NCBI GenBank assembly: GCA_963589005.1
Contig: CAVAJR010000007.1
Location: forward strand, 1-64,000
Length of the DNA: 64,000 nt
From: RGIG5612 sp963589005
Lineage (GTDB): Bacteria > Bacillota > Clostridia > Lachnospirales > Lachnospiraceae
Reading direction: 5' to 3'
The notes below the pieces were generated by a model, which saw nothing but the letters and a program-made list of their open reading frames with translations, was not told where the DNA came from and made no database searches. Below are positions 8,883 through 17,140 of this stretch, piece by piece; within the stretch, counting starts at the first letter, position 1; each line of letters begins with the position of its first letter. A program made the position numbers and the translations under genes.

Positions 8883-9761
8883 ATGTCATCAGGAACAGCA
8901 TATTTCATCACAATCGTAATAGTATATATATTAGTAGTTTGGGGTGCTCTAATTCCGTTCCGTGCAGGACTTTTGTATAACGGAACGGTATATGTAATGG
9001 CTATTGGTGGTTATACTGCAGGATATTTAAACAAAACATATGATTGCAATTTCTGGGTATGTGTACTTGCGGCAATTGTGGTTGGTCTTATATTTGGCTT
9101 TATACCAGCCTTGGGATTTGCCCGGACAAATGGAATTGTTACGGCTATCTCGTCCATGGCCTTGATATTTATCATACAATCAGTAATCAAAAATATTGAT
9201 TTTCTGGGAGGAGCTACAGGCCTTAAGGGAATTCATAGAGAAGATAATCTGGTATGGTATGCATTGATTCTTCTGATTATATTTGGAGCATTTTTATACA
9301 GGCTGTTTAATTCAAGAATAGGAAGAGCTTGGGAAGCTATATCCACGGATGTTCAGATGGCTCAGACATTGGGCGTTAATACAAGAAACATGACAGTTGC
9401 CGCATTAACGCTGAGTTCTGTATTCGCAGCAGTCGGAGGAGCGATATTTGCATTTAATATCAGGGTTATATATCCGGGAACATTCAGTTTCTCGTTTTTG
9501 CTGAATGTAATGACGATGTTGTTTGTCGGAGGCAGGTATACGCAGTGGGGAGTTATTATATCTGCACCTATTTTGTGGAGCTTGAATGTATACGTACCTG
9601 ACAGTGTGCAGAAGTTAAGTAATTATATTTATGCTGTAGTTTTAATCCTTGTATTGATGCTGCGGCCTGAGGGACTGATTACAAGAAACATGGTACTTAA
9701 GGTAAAAACATTTTTTGTGCAGCTGTTTTCAGGTAAAAACAAAGGAAAGCAGGCAGCCTAA
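8883..9761 (+). CDS. livM: Branched-chain-amino-acid-type ABC permease LivM
   Basis: This 292-residue second permease has about eight to ten hydrophobic helices. It carries the LivM coupling loop SRIGRAWEAISTDVQMAQTLGVN and the family block FAAVGGAIFAF. The start at 8883 is preceded by AGGAGGG. An upstream in-frame start at 8814 would overlap livH by 50 bases and lacks a ribosome site. It is expected to pair with LivH to form the membrane channel. Confidence 0.85.
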   Translation: MSSGTAYFITIVIVYILVVWGALIPFRAGLLYNGTVYVMAIGGYTAGYLNKTYDCNFWVCVLAAIVVGLIFGFIPALGFARTNGIVTAISSMALIFIIQSVIKNIDFLGGATGLKGIHREDNLVWYALILLIIFGAFLYRLFNSRIGRAWEAISTDVQMAQTLGVNTRNMTVAALTLSSVFAAVGGAIFAFNIRVIYPGTFSFSFLLNVMTMLFVGGRYTQWGVIISAPILWSLNVYVPDSVQKLSNYIYAVVLILVLMLRPEGLITRNMVLKVKTFFVQLFSGKNKGKQAA

Positions 9762-9829
9762 TATTGATTTTAAAGAAGCGCAGAGCTGTTCTTTGAAGAA
9801 AATAACACTTTTTGAAGGAGGAGAGAAAC

Positions 9830-11005
9830 ATGAAAAAGGTATTGGCACTGTTGATGGCAACATTGATGGTAGTTGGAGGATTTTCAACTACAGTATTTGC
9901 AGAAGAGGCGGATCAAGGTAAATCTGCAAATGTTGTGGTAGATGAATGGAATATCCCTGTTTTGTCAGCAATAACAGGAGCGGTTTCCTTCGTTGGAGAG
10001 CCTGCTATTTGGGCGGCTGAATATGCAGCTAAGATTATAAATGAGCAAGGAGGTATAGAAGGAGTTCCTGTAAAGATTACAGCTTACGATACACAGTTTG
10101 ATCCGCAGAAGGGTATGCAATATATTCAAGACTTAAGGGATACAGCTTTATTTATCGGAGGCTGTGTTGCTGCACCTGTTTGTGAAGCGGAGTCAGTCGA
10201 GCTTTATGATTCGCAGATTCCTAATATAGGATCATATGTATCATCTACACTTGATGAGTATGGCCCTTATATTTGCGCATATATGGGTGATTCGGAGATT
10301 TTAGATCTTGAATGTGCTAAGGCATGGCTGGAGGCAAAAGGATATGAGAAGGTTGTTATCTTCTATTCACCTGATGATACAGCTCAGGCTGCAACAGTTA
10401 CACAATTTAAGGCCGAACTTCCGGAATATGTAGGTGCTGTAGAGGTTCCTACAGGAACAGTTGACTGTGGTCCTATGGCAGTACAGGCTATGAACCTGGG
10501 TGCAGATGCATTCTGGATCGGATGTCGTACTGATGAGGGAGCTAAGATATGCAAGGAATTAGTAGAACGTGGAGCAGTTGAATCCGGAGAACAGATATTC
10601 GTAACATTTGCCGGAATAGGCGATGGATTTATTGAAATAGCCGGAGAAGCAGCAGAGGGTACGTATGCATATAATATGTTAGATGTTAATTATGAGGGCG
10701 AAACATGGAAGGCTCTTGCAGAGGCATATAAGGCAGACCATAATGGCGATAATCCAACATACCCGCCAATTCAGGGATTCTACAATATGATTGTTGCACT
10801 TAAGGCTTGCTTCGAGGACCTGGGAATTACAGGCGACCCGGCCAAATTAGAAGAGGAACGCCAAGCAATTGCAGAATGGTTATACAACAGTCCGGAAATT
10901 GAAGGCTGTCAGGGAACATTCTCGTGGGTTAATGGTGTTATGCAGATCACTGCTCCTGTAATGCAGATTCAAAATGGTGAGTATGTTGTAACAACAATTG
11001 AGTAA
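9830..11005 (+). CDS. Extracellular ligand-binding protein, LivK/Peripla_BP_6 type
   Basis: This 391-residue protein has a clear signal peptide (MKKVLALLMATLMVVGGF...VFA then EEAD) and the two-lobed Peripla_BP_6 fold of amide/branched-chain-type receptors. IPVLSAITGAVSFVGEP is the typical first strand-loop. AAGGAGGAGAG upstream supports the ATG at 9830. The signal peptide lacks the lipobox cysteine, so the protein is not an obvious lipoprotein, which is unusual for a Gram-positive ABC receptor. It is the fifth gene of the transporter operon and ends before a hairpin at 11074-11109. Confidence 0.85.
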   Translation: MKKVLALLMATLMVVGGFSTTVFAEEADQGKSANVVVDEWNIPVLSAITGAVSFVGEPAIWAAEYAAKIINEQGGIEGVPVKITAYDTQFDPQKGMQYIQDLRDTALFIGGCVAAPVCEAESVELYDSQIPNIGSYVSSTLDEYGPYICAYMGDSEILDLECAKAWLEAKGYEKVVIFYSPDDTAQAATVTQFKAELPEYVGAVEVPTGTVDCGPMAVQAMNLGADAFWIGCRTDEGAKICKELVERGAVESGEQIFVTFAGIGDGFIEIAGEAAEGTYAYNMLDVNYEGETWKALAEAYKADHNGDNPTYPPIQGFYNMIVALKACFEDLGITGDPAKLEEERQAIAEWLYNSPEIEGCQGTFSWVNGVMQITAPVMQIQNGEYVVTTIE

Positions 11006-11073
11006 AGGCATGTATGATTTGCAACGACAATGATAAATAAAAGAGATAAAGCTCACAAGATACAATTTCAATT

Positions 11074-11109
11074 ACTAATGTTAGCCGGCGATAGCCGGCT
11101 TTCATTAGT
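11074..11109 (+). terminator. Hairpin downstream of the ABC receptor gene
   Basis: A lower stem 11074-11080/11103-11109 and a GC-rich upper stem 11083-11089/11094-11100 form a strong hairpin with an internal TT/TT mismatch. No T-run follows, so it may stabilise the upstream transcript or act as a partial terminator before the decarboxylase-family gene. Confidence 0.55.
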
Positions 11110-11153
11110 GAGAATAGCTGTCAAAGTCAAAAATGTCTGGGAAGGGGGAAGAT

Positions 11154-12389
11154 ATGGATAAAAATGAGTTGTATAGGAAGAGAGCAGACAGGGTTGAAAC
11201 AGCGGCTTTAATGGGAATACCGGATCATGTGCCGTGGGTACCGATGACTTCAGGATTTTATATGCTGGGATATGGAATTTCATTTTATGATTATATGAAA
11301 GATCCGCGTATGGCGGCACCGGGAGTAAGGGGCTTTCTTAATGATTACGAGCCAGATGCGGTATCATTGCCAGGATTTTATAATATGGATTCGCTCGAAA
11401 TTCTTCAGACTAATTTTATCAGATGGCCGGGACCAGACTGTAATGTGCCGGCAGATGTCAGCTTTCAGCATATAGATTTTGAGGCATTGATGGAGGATGA
11501 ATATGATGAATTCATAGATGATCCGACACATACTATTATTACCAAGATGCTTCCTAGAAAGCATGCAAGTTTAAAGGGCTTGGCTAAATTAGACTTTCAT
11601 GACATTTATGATAAAAATCTTATTGAGAGCTTTACAGTTTTGAACGACCCGGAGGTTAAAGAAGCTCTGCAAGCCATGGCGGATGCGGGAAAAGCATGTA
11701 CTAAATTCAGACAGAGATCTGGCATGCTGATGGATATTATCAAGGAAGAAGGTTACCCTACTTATTGTGAGGGAGGATTAACAATTCCGTTTGATGCATT
11801 TGCTGATAGCGCAAGAGGCGTGATCAATACAACAATGGACTTGCTAACATGCCCTGAAGATGTTGAACGTGCCGTTAATGCCCTTACGAATTTCACATTA
11901 GAAAAATCAATAAAGGCAGCAGCTGACAGAGGTGCGCACAGAATTATTATGCCTATGCATATGGGTGTAGACGAGTTCATGTCGCCTGCCAATTATGAGA
12001 AATACTATTGGCCTAATTTGAAGAGATGCATTGATACAATAATAAAATATGGAATGACTCCTATATGTTTCTGCGAGGGCCATTATGACAGTCGCCTAGA
12101 GGTTTTATGCAATGTTCCTAAGGGCAAGGTCATTTTTATGTTTGAAAATGTGGATATAAAGAAAGTAAAGGCGACTGTCGGAAAGATTGCCTGTGTAGCC
12201 GGAACGGTGCCAAATGCGATGCTAGCGTATGGAAAACCAGAAGAAGTTGAGGCAGAGACAAAACGACAGATTGATATATTGGCTCCGGATGGTGGCTTTA
12301 TTATGAATTGTTCGGCAACGCTCGATAATGCAGATCATAAGAACATGCATGTTTGGAGAGATACAACATATAAATATGGTGCGTATTAA
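11154..12389 (+). CDS. Uroporphyrinogen-decarboxylase-family protein (MtaA/CmuA-like)
   Basis: This 411-residue protein has the URO-D (beta/alpha)8 pattern, which includes heme-pathway HemE and corrinoid methyltransferases such as MtaA. HemE itself is unlikely: the N-terminal HemE active-site block is absent and no heme genes are nearby. Near residue 310 it has a CFCEGH motif where MtaA-type enzymes have a zinc-binding HxC, and a later MNCSATLDNA block corresponds to their third ligand Cys. A methyl- or demethyl-transfer role is therefore possible but unproven. The start at 11154 has a GGGGGAA ribosome site. It follows the ABC operon by 150 bases and is probably co-regulated. Confidence 0.7.
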   Translation: MDKNELYRKRADRVETAALMGIPDHVPWVPMTSGFYMLGYGISFYDYMKDPRMAAPGVRGFLNDYEPDAVSLPGFYNMDSLEILQTNFIRWPGPDCNVPADVSFQHIDFEALMEDEYDEFIDDPTHTIITKMLPRKHASLKGLAKLDFHDIYDKNLIESFTVLNDPEVKEALQAMADAGKACTKFRQRSGMLMDIIKEEGYPTYCEGGLTIPFDAFADSARGVINTTMDLLTCPEDVERAVNALTNFTLEKSIKAAADRGAHRIIMPMHMGVDEFMSPANYEKYYWPNLKRCIDTIIKYGMTPICFCEGHYDSRLEVLCNVPKGKVIFMFENVDIKKVKATVGKIACVAGTVPNAMLAYGKPEEVEAETKRQIDILAPDGGFIMNCSATLDNADHKNMHVWRDTTYKYGAY

Positions 12390-12516
12390 AGTCTTTTGCT
12401 TTGATACAAATGGGTTTAATCGCAGTAAACAGTTAAATGTAAAGTAAGTTTCAACTTTCTGGAATGTATGGGCATGCAAGATAAAAGGTTTAAAATGATG
12501 TAGGGGGTATTATCAA

Positions 12517-13341
12517 ATGATTAGAACTATGGCACTTCATACGGTTAATATGAATAAAATTGCAGCATGTGAACGATGGTATTGGGACAAACATGGGGCA
12601 CAGCTATATAGAAGATACGAGCCGTGGCTCACAAGATTTGAGAGTTTCAGAGCTATTGCACTGAATGATGATATGATAAGGTCTGCATGTGAGCAATCCG
12701 GAAGAAGGGTCAATGCAGCTGATATTGAGTCAGCAAATGAAATGACAAAAAGATTTGGTCTTACTAATTGGATGGCTACATCTGGATATTGGCGAGAAAT
12801 CCCTGCGATAGGTTCGAAGGGCGAAATGGCATTATCATCACCTCCTGAGCATGCATATAGCTATGGAATTACTGTTCCACCTCAATGTACTGAGGATTAT
12901 AAAGGCAGTGAGTGGGCACCTGAGGAGAAGACTCCGATCAGATGGGTGCAGTTACTCAGATGGCCGGAAGAAATTACTAAGGATATCGGTGATGATTGGT
13001 ATAATAACATCTTTGCACCATTTGTCTGTGAGCAGGATGAGGTATTCAGATTCTTTAGTTTTAGGTCATTGGATGAAGATGTGCGATTTCCTGGAGAGTG
13101 GAAGCCGGAATCAATTAAGGAAATGAAGGGCAGTCCGCAAGACCACCATTGGGATAGGATGACTGAAATGTGGTTCGATACATTTTCAGATTGGCTGTGT
13201 TTTATACAAAAAGAATTTCCAAAACCAGATTGGGCTGCATCGGATAGATTTCCTTACCTTGGTGAGGGCAATTTTGCTTCAGGATTTTTACTGGAAAGAC
13301 CTGCATATAACTGGAAGTATGAGAATCATACATATCTGTAA
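12517..13341 (+). CDS. EthD-like dimeric alpha/beta-barrel protein
   Basis: This 274-residue protein has two weak repeats of a ferredoxin-like alpha/beta fold. The first has YWDKHGAQLYRRYEPWLTRF, and the second (around 150-255) has a similar W...FAPFVCEQDEVFRFFSFR pattern. The YW-x-x-H spacing resembles EthD/DABB proteins that bind aromatic or polyketide-like ligands. The protein is Trp-rich and has no signal peptide. Its position after the URO-D gene on the same strand suggests a joint pathway with the ABC transporter. A firm family assignment is not possible by eye. Confidence 0.5.
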   Translation: MIRTMALHTVNMNKIAACERWYWDKHGAQLYRRYEPWLTRFESFRAIALNDDMIRSACEQSGRRVNAADIESANEMTKRFGLTNWMATSGYWREIPAIGSKGEMALSSPPEHAYSYGITVPPQCTEDYKGSEWAPEEKTPIRWVQLLRWPEEITKDIGDDWYNNIFAPFVCEQDEVFRFFSFRSLDEDVRFPGEWKPESIKEMKGSPQDHHWDRMTEMWFDTFSDWLCFIQKEFPKPDWAASDRFPYLGEGNFASGFLLERPAYNWKYENHTYL

Positions 13342-13355
13342 TATATAATTTTATA

Positions 13356-13500
13356 AGTGGACTGGCCGTCGCTGCCTGCGTCGCTCTCGCAGTCAACGAC
13401 GGCATTTGCATTCTGAGTTGCCGCTTTGCATGCGAATGCCGTCTGATCCGTCCGATGTCTGCACGGCTACGTGAGTACGCTCGTCATCCGCACAGCCACT
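13356..13500. repeat. Nested palindromic intergenic element
   Basis: This 145-base GC-rich stretch is bounded by AGTGG (13356-13360) and CCACT (13496-13500). Two competing stems lie inside: 13365-13371/13397-13403 (7 bp, perfect) and 13398-13411/13430-13443 (14 bp with one G-T). They share 13398-13403 and exclude each other. It lies between convergent genes and has no T-runs. It could be a REP/MITE-like repeat. Confidence 0.5.
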
Positions 13501-13511
13501 GGACGTAACTT

Positions 13512-15188
13512 TTAATATACCGTACTCCATACTGCTGCATATTCTGTGTATTTCGCAATATCTGATGCACCGTTCCACGGTATAAATCCACCGGTAAGAC
13601 CTGAATTGTACAGAGCCTGAGCCTGGTCGATAAGCTGTTCTGCACCATAAGTTACAGTCGGATCCCAATTAGGAGTATCATAGCCTGTGATCCAGGTGCG
13701 GGCAACAGCGGGAGTTCTGATCTCGGTTTGTCTTATAGCCGCCTGAACAGCCCATTCATAGACTGTAGTATATGGATAAGTCCAGGTATCTGTTTCCTCA
13801 CCATAGTGGTCGGTATAAGGCATACCGCTGATAACATCAACGATGTTAGAAATGGATGGCCAGTATTGACCATATGCCGTTACATATTCGCCGACACATT
13901 CACCGAAGACATCAACTGATATATAGGCTCCGATCTTGTGCATTTGGTCGGCTGCATAGAAACAAAAGTTTTGTACAGCTTCTGCTTTTTCTTCATCATA
14001 GGTATTCTTGAAATCCGCAGTTCCTGCCTCAGACATACTGAAAGCGTTTTCAGGGAATCTTACATAATCGAACTGGATTTCATTGAAACCAAATAAGCTG
14101 ACAGCTTCCTGTGCCAGAGCAACATTGTAATACCAGCAGTTTCTGCTGTAAGCAGATGGCCATACAGCCTCACCGTCAGACACAATGCAGTCCTCAGGAT
14201 GGTCAGCCGCATAATAATCATCGCTGAAAGTAACGATGCGTCCGATTACATACAGTCCTGCATCTTTAAGCTTTTGGATGCTGCTGCTGTATTCATCAAT
14301 TGTAAGAAGTGCAGTGTCATAAGATGACGGAGATAATTCGGCAGCTATTGCTGATTGATATGCCAGGATGCCATCCTTGATATCTACAACTGCTGCATTT
14401 ATTCCGGAAGCTGCCGCAAGTGAAATATATGCGTCAACATTTGCAGCTGACACAGCGGTAGAATTAAGATACATAGCCCTGGCCTCCTCAAGAAGCGGAC
14501 CTGAGGAGAGCACCTCCTTATCTACAGGATACCAGTCAAGACTGTCTGTGCTGCCGCCATATAGCTCAAATGTATATTCCCTGCCTGAGTGAGTTGCGGC
14601 AACCGACTCGAATGCCGCATCGGCCTCTTCCTGAGTATCGGCAAGATATTTGGCATATACATATCCTTCGCTGCCTTCGTTGCTTATCTTGTACATTTCT
14701 ACGGAGCCGTCAGCATTAAGCCCTGAATATCCGCAAATGTTCAATTCGGTTCCTTTCTTGAGAAACGATGAGATCTGCGCATCAGAATCATTTGCATAAA
14801 CGGTAACAGAGGTGCGGACGTATTTTGTGTCTTCCCTTACAACGTCCTCCAATGAATCTGCAAGATAGTCGCCGGAGATATAATAAATAATGGGATTGCC
14901 ATTTTCATCAGTCTCGCCATCCAATTCTATTTCTGTAAAAATATATGTGCCGTCGTTTACTTCGTCCTGAATGTTTCTGTTAGTAACTGCAGTTCCTCGT
15001 GTAAGCTGTGTATATTCGTACAAAACACTGTCCTCTTCACGATATATGGTGGCGGACAGCTCAGAAGAAGCGATATAAGAGGTGGAACGATTGATCTCTG
15101 CCTCAGGTTCGTTATAATTAAAATATAAGAAAGCAATTATGCCTAATATAAAAATCAGACTTAAGAATGCTGGAAGTATTTTTTTCAT
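13512..15188 (-). CDS. DUF4015 putative glycoside hydrolase with SH3-like domains, copy A
   Basis: This 558-residue membrane-anchored protein has an N-terminal hydrophobic helix (residues 5-23). SH3-like blocks follow, one around TSVTVYANDSDAQISSFLKKG. The C-terminal half (about 215-555) is a DUF4015 TIM-barrel-type domain: VVDIKDGILAY, GLYVIGRIVTF, EIQFDYVRFPE and ISVDVFGE are the successive beta-strand motifs, with acidic residues suggesting glycosidase chemistry. The substrate is unknown; cell-wall or capsule glycans are possible. A paralogue lies at 19669-21423 on the same strand, and the two flank the kinase/surface-protein pair. Confidence 0.75.
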   Translation of the reverse strand: MKKILPAFLSLIFILGIIAFLYFNYNEPEAEINRSTSYIASSELSATIYREEDSVLYEYTQLTRGTAVTNRNIQDEVNDGTYIFTEIELDGETDENGNPIIYYISGDYLADSLEDVVREDTKYVRTSVTVYANDSDAQISSFLKKGTELNICGYSGLNADGSVEMYKISNEGSEGYVYAKYLADTQEEADAAFESVAATHSGREYTFELYGGSTDSLDWYPVDKEVLSSGPLLEEARAMYLNSTAVSAANVDAYISLAAASGINAAVVDIKDGILAYQSAIAAELSPSSYDTALLTIDEYSSSIQKLKDAGLYVIGRIVTFSDDYYAADHPEDCIVSDGEAVWPSAYSRNCWYYNVALAQEAVSLFGFNEIQFDYVRFPENAFSMSEAGTADFKNTYDEEKAEAVQNFCFYAADQMHKIGAYISVDVFGECVGEYVTAYGQYWPSISNIVDVISGMPYTDHYGEETDTWTYPYTTVYEWAVQAAIRQTEIRTPAVARTWITGYDTPNWDPTVTYGAEQLIDQAQALYNSGLTGGFIPWNGASDIAKYTEYAAVWSTVY

Positions 15189-15413
15189 GAATTTCTCCTA
15201 TGAGCACAAAGCTCAAGCTCATTATAGCATTAAAAATAAAGAAAAGTAAACCTTCATAACCTATTGGGGCCGTGTAAGTTTATGCTCGGATTGAATAGTG
15301 CAGAGTTGCACCACAAAGATTTGATAAGAATTAATCAACATGACTCTATCTTAAATCATTTTGTTTTTTTTTATATTTGCCAAGCTGCCGCCCCATACTT
15401 GCACTGTGTTACT

Positions 15414-15459
15414 ATTTCAGGCAAATAAATTTGCACATTTCAGGCAAATAAATTTGCAC
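15414..15459 (+). repeat. Perfect tandem 23-bp repeat, candidate activator site
   Basis: The 23-bp unit at 15414-15436 is repeated exactly at 15437-15459. Each unit contains the palindrome GCAAATAAATTTGC. The array ends one base before the -35 element of the kinase promoter, so it is well placed as a double activator-binding site. Confidence 0.6.
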
Positions 15460-15460
15460 A

Positions 15461-15489
15461 TTGATATCTGCATCTCAGTGTGCTAAAAT
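15461..15489 (+). promoter_or_regulatory. Promoter of the Ser/Thr kinase gene
   Basis: TTGATA at 15461-15466 and TAAAAT at 15484-15489 are 17 bases apart, with an extended -10 TGC just upstream. The start point would be near 15496, leaving a leader of about 78 bases. The rest of the 15189-15573 gap shows nothing clear beyond the tandem repeat and an AT-rich stretch. Confidence 0.6.
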
Positions 15490-15573
15490 CCAAATCTACG
15501 AAATTCGGTCTGCCTTATTTCTAGGGAGAATCTTTCACATGAGAAGAAAATAAAATAAAAGGAATGATGACTG

Positions 15574-17097
15574 ATGGCACAAATTGGTCAGATTATTGGC
15601 GGCAAATATGAGATTTTGCGGCTGATAGACAGGGGCGGCATGTCAAGGGTATACCTGGCTAGGGATGTCAGTATGTCCAAGGAATGGGTCGTCAAGGAAA
15701 TCCTGAAAATGATCAATGACAGAGATAACACTCTGTCTGTTAATTCTGCAATTTCTGAGGTTGATATTGTCAAGGATCTGGATCATCCGTCTATAGTTCG
15801 AGTCGTTGATATATTAAGCGACAGTCAGGCTGTATACATAGTAGAGGATTATGTGCACGGGCAATCCCTTAAGGATATTGCTGACTCTGGTGAATATATT
15901 GATGAGAAGATGCTGACAGACTGGATGCTGCAGCTGACAGAAGTTCTTGCGTATCTGCATTCAAGAAATCCTGCAGTAATTTACAGAGACGTTAAGCCGG
16001 AGAACATCATACTGACTGAGAGCGGACATATTAAGATGATCGATTTTGGAATATCCAGGCGGTATAAACCGGGACAGACCAGAGATACCCAATATCTTGG
16101 AACGGAGAGATTTGCTGCACCGGAGCAGTATGAAGAATATGGTATGCAGACAGATGCAAGAACAGATATTTATGGTCTTGGAAAAACAATAGAATATCTG
16201 TCCGGATATTGCATGAGAATCTCCCCTGAATTCGACGAAATAATCAGGGTATGCATAAGGAATAATCCTGATGACAGATTCCAGAGTGCAGAACAATTAC
16301 ATGATCAGCTTAGTATTATGCTTGAACAAAGGCAGAAGAAACACAAGAAAAATAAGATCAGTCTGCTCAGAATATTGACCACAGTATTGGCTGTAATCTG
16401 TATTTTTCTGGCTGTCGGCGTCAGTTTGCTCAGAATGACAGGCAGCAGGTCACAGTTAGACAGGATAAGTGAGGTGATAGAAGAGATCAAGATTGATGGA
16501 GTCTTCTCGGCAGAAGAGGAGGAAGAATTACTAAGTATCATTAAGCCGAATCTCAGCGAATTAAAGGAACAGGAGGGATTTGAAAAAATAGCATTTGAAG
16601 TAGGCAAATTATATTGGTACTACTACGATTATGGTTCTGATAACACAATTGGTATCATTGAGTCTGTTCCGTGGTTTGAATTGTCACAGGATTACAGTGA
16701 GATGGCAGCAGTATTTGAGAAAATCGGAATATTCTGCAGAGATATTAATATACGCATACAGGAATCTTCTGATGAAGGGATGTATGGTGAATGCCTTGTA
16801 CAGCTGTCAAGATTATGTGCAGGTGTAACAGATGATACTGCTGAACTTGTAAAGCTGGAGGTCTATAAATTGATCATTCATTCCATAGAGACATATGCCC
16901 GCAAATTTTGCATGGACGGGGTTGCACTGGAGGATATCAGCGATCTGTACGGCAGGGCGGCGCAAAATGTCAGGAAGATGCAGACGACTTCCACGCAGGC
17001 GGATACTCTTAAAACGCAGATAATATCAAGGCTTGATGCTGCTGCGGATGCTATAAGTCTTGCATACAGCGTTGTCTCCGGAGAAACTGCGAAATAG
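15574..17097 (+). CDS. Transmembrane eukaryotic-like Ser/Thr protein kinase
   Basis: This 507-residue protein has an N-terminal Hanks-type kinase domain: glycine-rich loop DRGGMSRVYLA (residues 19-29), lysine in WVVKE (41), catalytic YRDVKPENIIL (about 136-146) and MIDFGIS activation start. A single membrane helix lies near 262-288. The C-terminal 220 residues would face outside and contain no PASTA repeats, so this is not the usual PrkC/Stk1. It is probably co-transcribed with the membrane protein at 17141 after a 43-base gap. What the extracellular region senses is unknown. Confidence 0.85.
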   Translation: MAQIGQIIGGKYEILRLIDRGGMSRVYLARDVSMSKEWVVKEILKMINDRDNTLSVNSAISEVDIVKDLDHPSIVRVVDILSDSQAVYIVEDYVHGQSLKDIADSGEYIDEKMLTDWMLQLTEVLAYLHSRNPAVIYRDVKPENIILTESGHIKMIDFGISRRYKPGQTRDTQYLGTERFAAPEQYEEYGMQTDARTDIYGLGKTIEYLSGYCMRISPEFDEIIRVCIRNNPDDRFQSAEQLHDQLSIMLEQRQKKHKKNKISLLRILTTVLAVICIFLAVGVSLLRMTGSRSQLDRISEVIEEIKIDGVFSAEEEEELLSIIKPNLSELKEQEGFEKIAFEVGKLYWYYYDYGSDNTIGIIESVPWFELSQDYSEMAAVFEKIGIFCRDINIRIQESSDEGMYGECLVQLSRLCAGVTDDTAELVKLEVYKLIIHSIETYARKFCMDGVALEDISDLYGRAAQNVRKMQTTSTQADTLKTQIISRLDAAADAISLAYSVVSGETAK

Positions 17098-17140
17098 AGC
17101 CCTTTGTGTTTTATATGAACCGGCATGAAGGAGATAAGAG

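Noticed and set aside
11154..12389. Authentic HemE (heme pathway)
   Set aside because: It lacks the HemE N-terminal active-site block, is longer than usual and has no heme-pathway neighbours.
15414..15459. Short direct repeats as a possible CRISPR array
   Set aside because: There are only two copies with no spacer, and no cas gene is in the window.
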